From the NCBI GenBank assembly GCA_017507325.1, contig JAFWBD010000033.1, positions 1 through 60,730 of the forward strand: a stretch of DNA of 60,730 nucleotides, written 5' to 3'. This DNA comes from Clostridia bacterium. Its GTDB lineage: Bacteria > Bacillota > Clostridia > Oscillospirales > SIG627. Below, in pieces: positions 24,706 to 32,917 of this stretch. Position numbers and translations under genes: made by a program. Position 1 is the stretch's first letter. Each line of letters opens with the position of its first letter. The notes under the pieces were generated by a model. The model saw nothing but the letters and a program-made list of their open reading frames with translations. It was not told where the DNA came from and ran no database searches.

Positions 24706-25305
24706 TCAAGAAAAAAAGCTACGATTTTTTCGCAGCTTTTTTCTTTTTTCCAAGAAGAGAGAAAGAGATAAAAACAAAAGCGAAGCGTTTTGGGTGCAAA
24801 GGGTCAATAGGGTCCCGAAGGCGATTAAAAGGATCGAAAAGAAAACGTGCACGGGGCGAAGCCTTGCCTCGGCATCGCATTCCTTCCGAAGCAAAGAGAC
24901 GGTTGCCGTCAAAGCACCGTAGCCGTCCAATCCGCAGATGGGCAAGAGGTTGACTGCCATAAAAAAGCCGTGGCAGAAAAGAAAATAAAACAGCATTTCC
25001 GTGGGAGCAAGACGGATCCGATACAGACACCACATCATCCCCAAGGCGTTGAAAAGGGGCCCTGCCAGAAATATCAGGATCTCCCTTTGATACGGGATCA
25101 GATCCGAATCCGTTTGCAGGGTCAGCCCGGCGGGCGATAGGGAAAAGCCCTTGATCCCGTATCCGCAAAGTCCGAGGGCGAAAACGTGCCCCAATTCGTG
25201 AATGGCCGCGGCGGCCAGAAAGCAGATCGGATCGGTTTGGAAGGGAAGATGCAGAATCAATACCACCGATAACAGGACGAAGGCGGAAAGCAAAAGCTTT
25301 TTCAT
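24706..25305 (-). CDS. Site-2-type intramembrane metalloprotease, SpoIVFB-like (M50)
   Basis: 199 residues, about five hydrophobic segments. The zinc motif HELGH (H36, E37, H40) lies in a membrane helix and the third ligand region NLLPICGLDGYG lies near 118-129, equivalent to NPxPxxxLDG of SpoIVFB and S2P. SpoIVFB releases sigma-K in the mother cell; the neighbouring gpr and spoIIP genes support a sporulation role, but a general site-2 protease is possible. No PDZ or CBS domain is present, so it is a minimal member. Starts in an ATGA overlap with the small upstream gene. Confidence 0.8.
   Translation of the reverse strand: MKKLLLSAFVLLSVVLILHLPFQTDPICFLAAAAIHELGHVFALGLCGYGIKGFSLSPAGLTLQTDSDLIPYQREILIFLAGPLFNALGMMWCLYRIRLAPTEMLFYFLFCHGFFMAVNLLPICGLDGYGALTATVSLLRKECDAEARLRPVHVFFSILLIAFGTLLTLCTQNASLLFLSLSLFLEKRKKLRKNRSFFS
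24711..24743. terminator. Terminator after rpsT
   Basis: AAAAAAAGCT-aCG-ATTTTTT-CGc-AGCTTTTTT with one internal mismatch. It overlaps the 3' end of the convergent M50 protease gene, whose own stop lies inside it. Confidence 0.7.
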
Positions 25306-25520
25306 AAAAAAAATTCCTCCTCACTCAAATCTCCGAAAATCACGATGGCTTCCTCTTCCTCCAGACCGAAAACCTCGCGGACCCTTTGGGATCGGACCAG
25401 GCGGGAAAAGAAATCGAAGGAGGCGTCGGGGAGGGAAAGGGCGATCCTTCCCGTCGCTCCGAAAATAAGCAGGATCAAAAATAAGGCGATCACCAAACAG
25501 CGGGAAAAATTCTGTTTCAT
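25302..25520 (-). CDS. Small single-span membrane protein, upstream partner of the M50 protease
   Basis: 72 residues: a membrane helix (CLVIALFLILLIFGATGRIAL, about 8-28) followed by a short acidic tail ending LEEEEAIVIFGDLSEEEFFL. ATG 25520 follows AAAGG. The 4-bp overlap with the protease gene implies they are made together. SpoIVFB is usually preceded by its inhibitor SpoIVFA, which also has one membrane helix but is much larger, so this may be a reduced partner. No sequence similarity to SpoIVFA was recognised. Confidence 0.6.
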   Translation of the reverse strand: MKQNFSRCLVIALFLILLIFGATGRIALSLPDASFDFFSRLVRSQRVREVFGLEEEEAIVIFGDLSEEEFFL

Positions 25521-25542
25521 ACGGCGTATTTTCCTTTGTGAA

Positions 25543-25577
25543 TTTTGTACAAAAAAAGTCTTGGAGTTTGTACGAAA
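25543..25577. promoter_or_regulatory. Paired TTTGTAC palindromes in a divergent promoter region
   Basis: TTTTGTACAAAA (25543-25554) is a perfect palindrome and TTTGTACGAAA (25567-25577) is a near copy 24 bp further on, just upstream of a consensus -35. The spacing is close to two helical turns, as for a cooperatively bound regulator. Confidence 0.4.
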
Positions 25578-25584
25578 AAATATA

Positions 25585-25613
25585 TTGACATTCTGAGAAA
25601 ATTATTCTATAAT
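25585..25613 (+). promoter_or_regulatory. Full-consensus sigma-A promoter of the lipoprotein gene
   Basis: TTGACA (25585-25590), exactly 17 bp, TATAAT (25608-25613). Both hexamers match the consensus perfectly, so high expression is expected unless repressed. Confidence 0.95.
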
Positions 25614-25659
25614 TCTGTTAAGGGAATCAATCCCAAAATTTTGAGTGAGGTAAACCGAT

Positions 25660-26121
25660 ATGAAGAGATTTTGTTATTTTATGCTTGCTGTTTTGATGGT
25701 TCTTCCCCTGATGTTTTCCTGCAAGGCTCAGGAAAAGGAAACCAGCGTTGAGATCACGAATCTCACCATTCTGACCTATGCCGAGTGCTACGGCGAGGAC
25801 GGCGAGGCTGAGGAACCCGATGTCAGCAAGGCCAAGGAGCTTTATTCCACCGCTACCGACGGTAACACCACCGCTTACTATCCCGAAGGCGGCGAACTGA
25901 CCCTTCAGCACGTGGTTGACGGTTATGTTCGCGATAAGGATCTGACGGCCGTTTTTGATAAGGATAAGAGCTGCTACATCAAATTGGCTGAGGTTGTTGT
26001 GGAAGAGGGCTGGTTCTGGAACATTCTGGTGAACGGCAAAGAGGTTCCCGTGGGATCCGTTGTGAAGCCCACCGATGAATTCACCCTGATCTATCAGAAG
26101 CTCGGCGAATTGCAACTGTAA
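25660..26121 (+). CDS. Lipoprotein with DUF4430-like domain
   Basis: 153 residues. Lipoprotein signal with lipobox MFSC (cysteine near 21). The C-terminal half, GWFWNILVNGKEVPVGSVV followed by KPTDEFTLIY, has the pattern of DUF4430 / transcobalamin-C-terminal-like domains that bind small ligands or sit beside sugar and cobalamin transporters. Codons are strongly biased toward common ones and the promoter is a perfect consensus, so this is probably an abundant surface protein. Ligand unknown. Confidence 0.75.
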   Translation: MKRFCYFMLAVLMVLPLMFSCKAQEKETSVEITNLTILTYAECYGEDGEAEEPDVSKAKELYSTATDGNTTAYYPEGGELTLQHVVDGYVRDKDLTAVFDKDKSCYIKLAEVVVEEGWFWNILVNGKEVPVGSVVKPTDEFTLIYQKLGELQL

Positions 26122-26143
26122 TCTTTTATTGAAACAAATCAGC

Positions 26144-26172
26144 AAAAAGACGGGAGATTCTCCCGTCTTTTT
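26144..26172 (+). terminator. Terminator after the DUF4430-like lipoprotein gene
   Basis: AAAAAGACGGGAG-ATT-CTCCCGTCTTTTT, a perfect 13-bp stem. Confidence 0.95.
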
Positions 26173-26193
26173 CTTGGTAAGAAGGTAGAGCAT

Positions 26194-27138
26194 ATGTTGA
26201 AAAAAATAAAAGGTCCTCTTTTGCTGCTTCTGGCGGCGTTGGTGTGGGGAGCCAGCTTCGTGGCGCAGGATCTTGCCAGCGATACCGTCGGTCCCTTCAC
26301 CTTTAACGGCTTGAGAATGAGCTTGGGCGGCTTGGTTTTGCTTCCCGTCATTTTCATCAAAAACAAAGGAAAAATGATGAAGACGGTTCCCTCGGGGAAA
26401 AAATTGCTTCTCGGGGGTGTGGTGTGCGGCTCTGTTGTGTTTTGTGCCGCATTTTTACAGCAATCGGGGATCAGCGCAGGAACCAGCGCAGGCAAGAGCG
26501 GATTTATTACTGCTATGTACGTCATTATGGTTCCCTTGGTGGGACTGTTGATGAAGAAAAAACAGCCGCCCGCCATTTTCGCCTGCGTGCTTTGTGCCGC
26601 TGTGGGAATGTATTTTTTGTGTATGGCGGATTTTTCTGCCGGTTGGCAAGGGGTTCTGGAGCGGTTTTCCATGAGCCGCGGCGATCTTTTGACCTTCGCT
26701 TGCGCCGTTTTTTTTACCTTTCATATTTTGGCGGTGGATCATTTCGGCGCCGAAACGGACGGAGTCTTCCTTTCCTCGGTTCAGTTTTTGTTTGCGGGCG
26801 CCTTGGGGATTGTGGGTATGCTCGTGCTGGAAAGGCCCTCCCTTGCTGACGTATATCAAGCCCGCTATGCCATTTTGTATGCCGCCCTGTTTTCCTGCGG
26901 CATAGGCTATACCCTGCAGATTTTGGGACAAAAAACCACTCCTCCCGCCGTTGCCTCCATTATGATGTGTCTGGAATCGGTTTTTGCCGTGCTATCCGAT
27001 ACCTTGTTTTTGAAAACGCCTATGTCGGCGGAGGAGATCCTCGGCTGTGTGATGATGTTTGCTGCCATTCTCTCCTGCAATCTTTTGAATCTTTTGCCGC
27101 AGAAAAAAAAGAAGCCTTCCCAAACGGAAGCCTCTTAA
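26194..27138 (+). CDS. EamA/DMT-superfamily transporter
   Basis: 314 residues with about ten membrane segments in two EamA repeats. The first repeat opens LLLLAALVWGASFVAQDLA and has TFNGLRMSLGGLVLLP; the second ends VASIMMCLESVFAVLSDTLFL and ILGCVMMFAAILSCNLL, both typical. These transporters export or import amino acids, purines or other metabolites; substrate not readable. It starts 20 bp after a strong terminator, so it needs its own promoter or readthrough; none was clear. Confidence 0.88.
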   Translation: MLKKIKGPLLLLLAALVWGASFVAQDLASDTVGPFTFNGLRMSLGGLVLLPVIFIKNKGKMMKTVPSGKKLLLGGVVCGSVVFCAAFLQQSGISAGTSAGKSGFITAMYVIMVPLVGLLMKKKQPPAIFACVLCAAVGMYFLCMADFSAGWQGVLERFSMSRGDLLTFACAVFFTFHILAVDHFGAETDGVFLSSVQFLFAGALGIVGMLVLERPSLADVYQARYAILYAALFSCGIGYTLQILGQKTTPPAVASIMMCLESVFAVLSDTLFLKTPMSAEEILGCVMMFAAILSCNLLNLLPQKKKKPSQTEAS

Positions 27139-27148
27139 AAACAAAAAG

Positions 27149-27206
27149 AAAAAAGCGTTCCGTTACACAGAAAGCGAGGGAACTACTGTGTGTCGGAACG
27201 TTTTTT
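27149..27206. terminator. Bidirectional terminator between EamA and Lrp genes
   Basis: AAAAGCGTTCCG and CGGAACGTTTTTT form the outer stem, with inner ACACAG/CTGTGT; A run on one side and T run on the other serve both convergent genes. Confidence 0.85.
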
Positions 27207-27645
27207 ATTGGGCGCCCAAATTGATATCTCGCGGTTCCACCGGGGTGGAAAAGACGATCTGGGTGCTGGTTCTGCCGTATTGCTGAAGAGAACCCAAAAA
27301 GGTCTCCAGCTCCGACGTCTTTCGGAAAGCCACCTTGATCAGCTGAGAATACTGACCGGTAACGCAGTTACATTCCAAAACGTTGGGACAGCTTTTGATA
27401 AAGGGATAAAACTGAGCCTTTTGACTGGGAGAGATCTCCAGACTGATAAAGGCGGTCACGTCATACCCCAATTTGCGGTGGTCAATGGTCATATGATACC
27501 CCTTGATCAAACCTTCGTCCGTCAGACGCTCGATTCGGGAGGATACGGCAGGAGCCGAGAGAAACACGGCCTTGGCGATTTCTTTTACCGAAACCTTTGC
27601 ATTTTCCTGGAGCATCTGAATGATCTTAATGTCAATGTGATCCAT
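27205..27645 (-). CDS. Lrp/AsnC family transcriptional regulator
   Basis: 146 residues, family length. N-terminal winged helix-turn-helix (DIKIIQMLQENAKVSVKEIAKAVFLS then PAVSSRIERL) and C-terminal RAM/ligand domain (DVTAFISLEIS, NVLECNCVTGQYSQLIKV). Such regulators sense amino acids. It faces the EamA transporter convergently, so it does not share its promoter; no LysE/EamA target site was identified. Translation starts at ATG 27645 after AAAGGAGG. Confidence 0.93.
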   Translation of the reverse strand: MDHIDIKIIQMLQENAKVSVKEIAKAVFLSAPAVSSRIERLTDEGLIKGYHMTIDHRKLGYDVTAFISLEISPSQKAQFYPFIKSCPNVLECNCVTGQYSQLIKVAFRKTSELETFLGSLQQYGRTSTQIVFSTPVEPRDINLGAQ

Positions 27646-27679
27646 TTCGATTTTGCCCTCCTTTCTTAATTATATAAAG

Positions 27680-27708
27680 ATTTTAACATAAAAACCTAAA
27701 TAAATCAA
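27680..27708 (-). promoter_or_regulatory. Promoter of the Lrp/AsnC gene
   Basis: Minus strand TTGATT (27703-27708), 17 bp, TAAAAT (27680-27685). Confidence 0.7.
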
Positions 27709-27746
27709 GTTTTTCGGCGGATTTTTTTTCGAACGTTAATGAACGA

Positions 27747-28397
27747 TCAAAAAGGCCGAATAATCTGCGGAGGGAATCGATCCCACGGCGAAGACCCGTC
27801 GGGCTCGCAGACAAAGGAGAGCATCTCTTTGGTTTTCGGGTGACAAAAGCGGAGACAACGGCAGTGGAGTGCAAGGCCTTCACCCTCCCCGCCGTATTTT
27901 TTGTCCCCCCAAAGGGGACAGCCTCGGGAAGCAAACTGAACGCGGATCTGATGGGTCCTTCCGGTCTCTGGGAAAACCTCGGCTAAAAAGAGGCCGTCGC
28001 TCTCTTTCAGAATGCGGTAGCGAAGACGCGCCTCTTTGACCCCCTTGCGAAGGCGCTTGACGGGAAATACCTTGTTTTTGGAACGGTCGTAGTATAAATA
28101 ATCCCGAAGAGCCCCTTCCGATTCCTCGGGGGCTCGATGTAAAACGGCAAAATATTCTTTTTCAAAGAAGCCCTCGGCGATCTCGCGGGAAAGATGGGCG
28201 GCTGATCGGCTGTTTCGGGCATATACCATAACGCCTGAGGTTTCCCGATCCAATCGGTGCACGGGAAAGATCTCTCCGCCCGTCTCCCGCTCCAGCAGGT
28301 CGGGGAGGGTATCCCTTCTTTTTTCATCCTTTTGAGAAAGCTGACCCTTCTCTTTGTTGACAACCACAAGATCTTCGTCCGAATAGAGAATTCTCAT
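27747..28397 (-). CDS. RluA-family RNA pseudouridine synthase
   Basis: 216 residues. Catalytic motif HRLDRETSG with D50, then EKEYFAVL and the late GRTHQIRVQFASRGCPLWGDKKYG, all typical of the RluA group. The N-terminal S4 RNA-binding domain is missing and the protein begins at the catalytic core, like TruC/YqcB-type enzymes. Target uridine, in tRNA or rRNA, cannot be told. ATGA overlap with the NERD gene. Confidence 0.88.
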   Translation of the reverse strand: MRILYSDEDLVVVNKEKGQLSQKDEKRRDTLPDLLERETGGEIFPVHRLDRETSGVMVYARNSRSAAHLSREIAEGFFEKEYFAVLHRAPEESEGALRDYLYYDRSKNKVFPVKRLRKGVKEARLRYRILKESDGLFLAEVFPETGRTHQIRVQFASRGCPLWGDKKYGGEGEGLALHCRCLRFCHPKTKEMLSFVCEPDGSSPWDRFPPQIIRPF

Positions 28398-29104
28398 ATG
28401 GCACTACCTCCGTCGATCCTGCGCACACGGCGCTCGTGCTCCCGCTTCCGCCGCATGGATTTTGCCGATCCCTTTCGAATGGCCTTTTCCAGCGCCAGAA
28501 TTTTGTTTTTGGTTAAATAAAAGCCGCGGGGATCTGCCGTTACGGCGCCTCGCCTTCGGGTCGTTTTTCCGCCGCTTTTGATAAAGGGACCCAATTCAAA
28601 CAAACGGATCACGCCGTAGTGAGGCTTGGAAAAGGTCACCTTGCGAGAGGTGAATACCACGACCCCCTTTACGGGAATTCCGCGAAGGGATCGGTTCTTT
28701 TGCAGGACATATTCCAGCGCCTTGCAGTGATTGGCATTCTGCAAAACGGGAGAGTGAAAGCGTATCACCTTGTCGTTGTAAAATTGAACCCATTCCCGCT
28801 TTTCGGAGGAAATGTGTCCGTTGTGGCTTTTGGTTTCGATCACGTATACGCCCCATTTGCAAAGCAGAATATGATCGATCTGGGTGAAATGCTCCTTGGT
28901 CTTCAAAAAGACGTTGTTCAGCAATACCGCACCGGGGAATTCCTTTTCAATGTAATTGCTGACAGCCATTTCGGCACGGTCTCCGAAGTGGCGGATCTTT
29001 TTCCGCCGCCATTCCTTGCGGATCTTGTTGAAGAGCAGAACGATCAGCGCGGCGGTGTCTACCGAAAGAAAAACAAGAAGAATCCAAAAAAACGTAGGAT
29101 TCAT
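28394..29104 (-). CDS. NERD-domain membrane protein (nuclease-related)
   Basis: 236 residues. One N-terminal membrane helix (TFFWILLVFLSVDTAALIVLLF) is followed by a NERD domain: GDRAEMAVSNYI, QIDHILLCKWGVYVIETKSHNG and the QN-containing helix. The D and E-x-K arrangement (IDH... VIETKS) matches the PD-(D/E)XK nuclease-like active site. Role of such anchored NERD proteins is unknown. Middle gene of murC-NERD-rluA, with 4-bp overlaps at both ends. Confidence 0.85.
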   Translation of the reverse strand: MNPTFFWILLVFLSVDTAALIVLLFNKIRKEWRRKKIRHFGDRAEMAVSNYIEKEFPGAVLLNNVFLKTKEHFTQIDHILLCKWGVYVIETKSHNGHISSEKREWVQFYNDKVIRFHSPVLQNANHCKALEYVLQKNRSLRGIPVKGVVVFTSRKVTFSKPHYGVIRLFELGPFIKSGGKTTRRRGAVTADPRGFYLTKNKILALEKAIRKGSAKSMRRKREHERRVRRIDGGSAI

Positions 29105-30462
29105 TGTGTGGGCTCCTCCGTGAGAATCCGATCGGTCAGCTGAACGATATCCCCCGCTCCCATCACGATCAAAAGTCCGCTTTCATCACGGCTTTTCAGA
29201 TATGCGGCAATGTCCTCGAAGGAACCGAGATACTTGCCGTTTTTTGATGCCAGAGCCAGCTTTTCCGCGCAGATTCCCGGAATGGGCTTTTCACGTGCGG
29301 GGTAAATATCGGCAAAGATCACCTCGTCCGCCAAGGAAAGGGAACGAATGAAATCATCAAAATAAGCCTGGGTGCGGGTAAAGGTATGGGATTGAAAGAC
29401 CACGCAGATCTTATCGTATCCCATTTTCCGTGCCGCGGTAAGGGTGGCGAAAATTTCATCGGGGTGGTGGGCGTAATCGTCAAATACCACCCGCTGATTG
29501 CATTTTCCGCGGTATTCAAAGCGTCTTCTTACCCCGCAAAAGCGCTCCAAGCCCATTTTGACCCGATCGCCCTTGATTCCCGAAAGATAAGCGGCCGAGG
29601 CGGCGGCCAATGCGTTTAATACGTTGTGGTAGCCGGGAACCGAAAGGGTGCAGTCGGTATAAAGGCCTTCGCGGGTGAAGATTTTGAAAGAATAAAATCC
29701 GTTTTTCTCCGAAAGATCCTCGCACCACAAATCCTTTTTTTCCTCGGCGGAGAAAAAGAAAACGGGACTTTGGCATTGCTGAGCCACTCTCCGTGCCCCC
29801 TCGTTGTCAAAGTTGATGATGGCCCGACCGTCCCTTGCCAGATCGGCAAAGGCAACGAAGGAGCGGATCACGTCCTCCTTGGTGGGAAAGAAATCGGCAT
29901 GATCGTGCTCGGCGTTCAGAATGATGGCAAGATGAGGGAAAAAACGCAAAAAGGAATTCTGATATTCGCAGGCCTCAAAGAGAAAATCCTCTCCTTCTCC
30001 GATCTGATAGGCCGAGCCGATGGAGGGAAGCTCGGCTCCCGCCATCACCGTGGGGGAGCGATCGGGATCTGCGGTGAAAACGGAGGCAAGCATACCCGTG
30101 GTGGTGCTTTTGCCGTGGGTTCCCGCCACACCCACGGGATTTTTCTTCTGCTTCATCAAGAGCCCCAAAAATTCCGCTCGGGTCATTTCGGGAATCCCAA
30201 GGCTTCCGGGGTAGGAACGCACGACGTCGTCTGCGTGAATGGCCGCAGAGTAAACCACCAGATCAACGTTCTCGTAATGCTTCTTGTCAAAGTGATTGTA
30301 AATGGGAATTCCGCTTTTTTCCAGCTGATCGGTCAGCGGGGTCAGGGTCGCATCGTACCCTGCCACACGACAGCCGGCTTTCTTGGCAAAAAAGGCAAGG
30401 GAGGATACGCTGATCCCGCCGATTCCCAAAAAGAAAATGGAGAAATTTTTTTTCAAAAGCAT
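29101..30462 (-). CDS. murC: UDP-N-acetylmuramate--L-alanine ligase
   Basis: 453 residues, expected for MurC, which adds L-alanine to UDP-MurNAc in peptidoglycan precursor synthesis. Glycine-rich FFLGIGGISVSSLA at the N-terminus, ATP loop GVAGTHGKSTTTGM near 115, the central EACEYQNSFL and LNAEHDHADFF segments, and FDDYAHHPDEI in the last domain are all diagnostic. First gene of a three-gene unit. Divergent from spoVG; a TATAAT on the minus strand lies at about 30506-30511 but its -35 is poor. Confidence 0.97.
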   Translation of the reverse strand: MLLKKNFSIFFLGIGGISVSSLAFFAKKAGCRVAGYDATLTPLTDQLEKSGIPIYNHFDKKHYENVDLVVYSAAIHADDVVRSYPGSLGIPEMTRAEFLGLLMKQKKNPVGVAGTHGKSTTTGMLASVFTADPDRSPTVMAGAELPSIGSAYQIGEGEDFLFEACEYQNSFLRFFPHLAIILNAEHDHADFFPTKEDVIRSFVAFADLARDGRAIINFDNEGARRVAQQCQSPVFFFSAEEKKDLWCEDLSEKNGFYSFKIFTREGLYTDCTLSVPGYHNVLNALAAASAAYLSGIKGDRVKMGLERFCGVRRRFEYRGKCNQRVVFDDYAHHPDEIFATLTAARKMGYDKICVVFQSHTFTRTQAYFDDFIRSLSLADEVIFADIYPAREKPIPGICAEKLALASKNGKYLGSFEDIAAYLKSRDESGLLIVMGAGDIVQLTDRILTEEPTQ

Positions 30463-30576
30463 AAAAAATCACCTTTCGTTTTGTATCGATTCACATAAAG
30501 TTCAGATAAAAGAATTATACTGTATCTACCATCGTAAAAAACTCGATCATTTCGTTTTGTATAAGGAGTCAAAAAA

Positions 30577-30870
30577 ATGCAGATTACAGATGTCAGAATC
30601 AGAAAAATTTTTGAAGAAGGTCCTATGCTTGCCGTGGCCAGCATCACCTTTGACCGTATGTTCGTAGTACATGACGTGAAGGTGATTTTCGCCAACGACA
30701 GACATTTTATCGTAATGCCCAGCCGTAAAAATTCCGACGGAAGCTACCGCGACATTGCGCATCCCATCACCGCTGAATTTCGCAGCGAGGTGGAGGAGGC
30801 GGTCATCGCCGCTTACCGCACCGCCAAGGAAGAGGCGGAAAACGGAGCCTCGGAGGAATCCCTTCGCTAA
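30577..30870 (+). CDS. spoVG: Regulatory protein SpoVG
   Basis: 97 residues, full length. Starts MQITDVRIRK and contains LAVASITFDRMFVVHDVKVI and FIVMPSRKNSDGSYRDIAHPI, the core of SpoVG, a small nucleic-acid-binding regulator linked to sporulation septation and virulence genes in Firmicutes. Ribosome site AAGGAG 10 bp upstream. Stands alone with a strong terminator. Confidence 0.97.
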   Translation: MQITDVRIRKIFEEGPMLAVASITFDRMFVVHDVKVIFANDRHFIVMPSRKNSDGSYRDIAHPITAEFRSEVEEAVIAAYRTAKEEAENGASEESLR

Positions 30871-30901
30871 TTATTATAGCGACCCTTTCGGATTTTTGCA
30901 A

Positions 30902-30935
30902 CACTTCCCGAATTTTTCTTCGGGAAGTGCTCTTT
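30902..30935 (+). terminator. Terminator after spoVG
   Basis: CACTTCCCGAA-TTTTTC-TTCGGGAAGTG followed by CTCTTTT. Confidence 0.93.
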
Positions 30936-31045
30936 TATTTTCGAAAAAAGAACAGTTTTCGGGTCTTTTGCATTTTGAGAATTCGTAAAAAGCTTTTTTT
31001 CAAGCTTGCTTTGAAATTTTCAAGAGAAAGTCTTTCCCGCAGCTG

Positions 31046-31074
31046 TTGACGAACGGGTGTTTTTCTTTTATAAT
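31046..31074 (+). promoter_or_regulatory. Promoter of the 31104 membrane-protein gene
   Basis: TTGACG (31046-31051), 17 bp, TATAAT (31069-31074), 29 bp before the ATG. Confidence 0.88.
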
Positions 31075-31103
31075 GAGATCATCCTCGGAAAGGATTTATT
31101 GCT

Positions 31104-32099
31104 ATGACAAAACAGAAAAAATCCATTGTCCGCCTTTTTCTTCAAAACCAATATATTCGGCTTTTTTTCGCTTCCTGTATCATAACGGGGGGAATCTATT
31201 TTTCTTTCCCGGAGATGGGGCAGCTTGCAACCTATCCCGTTTTGTTTGTTTCCGCTTTGATCGCCTATTTCGTGTTTCCCCGTCTTTGGGTCGGCGCGGC
31301 ACTGGGAGGCGTCATTGCCTATCTGTACGGGGTTATGGCAGGCCTTCCCGATGTGCGCTCCTTTTTTGCCGTATCCCTGATCGGCTCGCTCTTGGGGAGC
31401 CTTACGGCTCATTTTCTGCTTTCCGCCATTCGCCGTAAAAAGCTTTGGCGCGGCGCTGTTGCCGTTCTTGCCCTTCTTTGCGGTATCCTGCTTCCCATCT
31501 TGTATTTGGGAACTCCGTGGCAATACGCGCAAAAAAGGCAAGAGGCGCGGGATTATCTTGCGAAGACCCACCCCGATCAGTCCTTTGAGGAGATGCGCTT
31601 TCATTACGATTACCGCAAGAGGGAATACCGAGCTTTGTTGTTGTATGATTACGACGGAAATCGTCTGAGCTCCGAATGCTTCTTCGGCGAGGACGGCATC
31701 CGAGACGGCTATTTGGATGATTCCGTGGAATGGATGCTCATCAGTCGCAAGACCGTATTTGTGGAGCTCTTTCGCGAAAAGGAATTTTCCGTTGTGGTGG
31801 ATGAGGTGGGGCTCAGCGAATACGAAAAGGACGCTGTGTATCACGGCACCTACGGCACCATGAACGAGGATCTGATCTCCAAAATGCATTTTTCCGTTAC
31901 CTTCCGCCGTGAAAAGCCCGAGAGACGCTTTTTTGCCGAGGCCTGCGCCGAGGTGCTCACCGCTCTTCGTGAGAACGAGATCGATTTCGGCCGCATCACC
32001 TTCTACGCCTTGGATGCGGGAGATATCGTGTATCGCTGTATTGCGTCTTCCGATACCCCCACCGAGGAGCTTTTGTCTTTGGTTACCGAGAATTACTGA
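31104..32099 (+). CDS. Membrane protein of unknown function
   Basis: 331 residues. Four or five hydrophobic segments occupy the first 135 residues (for example LFFASCIITGGIYFSF, VLFVSALIAYFVF and GAVAVLALLCGILLPILYL). The C-terminal 190 residues are soluble and charged (QKRQEARDYLAKTHPDQ onward), with repeated Phe/Tyr-rich beta units such as FHYDYRKREYRALLLYDYDG. No motif or family recognised. The strong promoter and separate terminator show it is its own unit. Confidence 0.75.
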   Translation: MTKQKKSIVRLFLQNQYIRLFFASCIITGGIYFSFPEMGQLATYPVLFVSALIAYFVFPRLWVGAALGGVIAYLYGVMAGLPDVRSFFAVSLIGSLLGSLTAHFLLSAIRRKKLWRGAVAVLALLCGILLPILYLGTPWQYAQKRQEARDYLAKTHPDQSFEEMRFHYDYRKREYRALLLYDYDGNRLSSECFFGEDGIRDGYLDDSVEWMLISRKTVFVELFREKEFSVVVDEVGLSEYEKDAVYHGTYGTMNEDLISKMHFSVTFRREKPERRFFAEACAEVLTALRENEIDFGRITFYALDAGDIVYRCIASSDTPTEELLSLVTENY

Positions 32100-32117
32100 T
32101 CGGATCGTGACAGCTCT

Positions 32118-32142
32118 GACCGCCTTCGGGCGGTCTTTTTTT
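32118..32142 (+). terminator. Terminator after the 31104 gene
   Basis: GACCGCC-TTCG-GGCGGTC plus TTTTTTT; the loop is a stable UUCG tetraloop. Confidence 0.95.
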
Positions 32143-32182
32143 CCTCTTGATCTCATACATTGGCAAAAAGGAGGAAAAAAAT

Positions 32183-32812
32183 ATGATCCCAAAGTATTAC
32201 AACAAAGAGGCATTTCGAAAAAAGTTTTCCCGTTATCGGCACTTGTTTTTTCTCTCGTCGCTGGTGTTTTTTCTTTCCGCAGCGGCGGAGGCTTGGCTTT
32301 ACGGCTCGGGTGGAAAGGCCGCCGTCGCGTATCCCGTGGTGTTTTCACAGCTTTTTTGCCGTCTTTTGACAGAGGAGCTGCTTTGGTATTTGGCGGCCTT
32401 TTTTCTCGGAATCACGGTGTATGCGCCCTTTTTTCACGTTGCGGCATCTGCCCTTAAGGGGGCTTTCGGGGCGTATACTCTTTCCTGCACCTTTCATTCC
32501 ATCGTCGGAGGAAAAAGCACCCTGCTTTTCTTTTTGACCGCGATCTATCTGTTTTTCTCCTGCCAGATCTTTTTTGGCTATTCCGCCTTTTGTACCAATG
32601 TTTCCTTGGGGCTGTATACCGATACCACCTTGGGAATCCATCCCACAAGGGAGAGGGAAATGTTCGGAGGAACGCTTTTTAATTCCACCTTTTTTTGCAA
32701 CAGCTTGAATCTCCGTTTTTTGTTTACGTATACGCTGATCTTCGGCGCGGCTCTCTTGGCCTCTTGCCTTGCGGTGCTGGTGTATTGCCTTTTCCGTGCA
32801 CGACTCTTTTAA
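32183..32812 (+). CDS. Multi-span membrane protein, possibly SpoIIM
   Basis: 209 residues from ATG 32183 after AAGGAGG. About five membrane segments, including LFFLSSLVFFLSAAAEAWLY, WYLAAFFLGITVYAPFFHV, ALKGAFGAYTLSCTF and FLFTYTLIFGAALLASCLAVLVYCLF. The size, topology and the KGAFGAYTLSCTF helix are like SpoIIM (Bacillus SpoIIM is 214 residues), which forms the engulfment complex with SpoIIP and SpoIID. A xerD relative comes next, and spoIIM lies near xerD in Bacillus. Sequence identity looks low, so this is a tentative call. Confidence 0.5.
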   Translation: MIPKYYNKEAFRKKFSRYRHLFFLSSLVFFLSAAAEAWLYGSGGKAAVAYPVVFSQLFCRLLTEELLWYLAAFFLGITVYAPFFHVAASALKGAFGAYTLSCTFHSIVGGKSTLLFFLTAIYLFFSCQIFFGYSAFCTNVSLGLYTDTTLGIHPTREREMFGGTLFNSTFFCNSLNLRFLFTYTLIFGAALLASCLAVLVYCLFRARLF

Positions 32813-32865
32813 GGGTCGGAGAGATCGCGCTTTTATCATTTTTTTGTAAATTTTATCAATAGCTC

Positions 32866-32894
32866 TTGCCATAGGGCACTTTTTATTGTAAAAT
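32866..32894 (+). promoter_or_regulatory. Promoter of the XerD-like gene
   Basis: TTGCCA (32866-32871), 17 bp, TAAAAT (32889-32894). Confidence 0.7.
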
Positions 32895-32917
32895 GAAAAA
32901 AGAGGGAGGGGTTCTGA

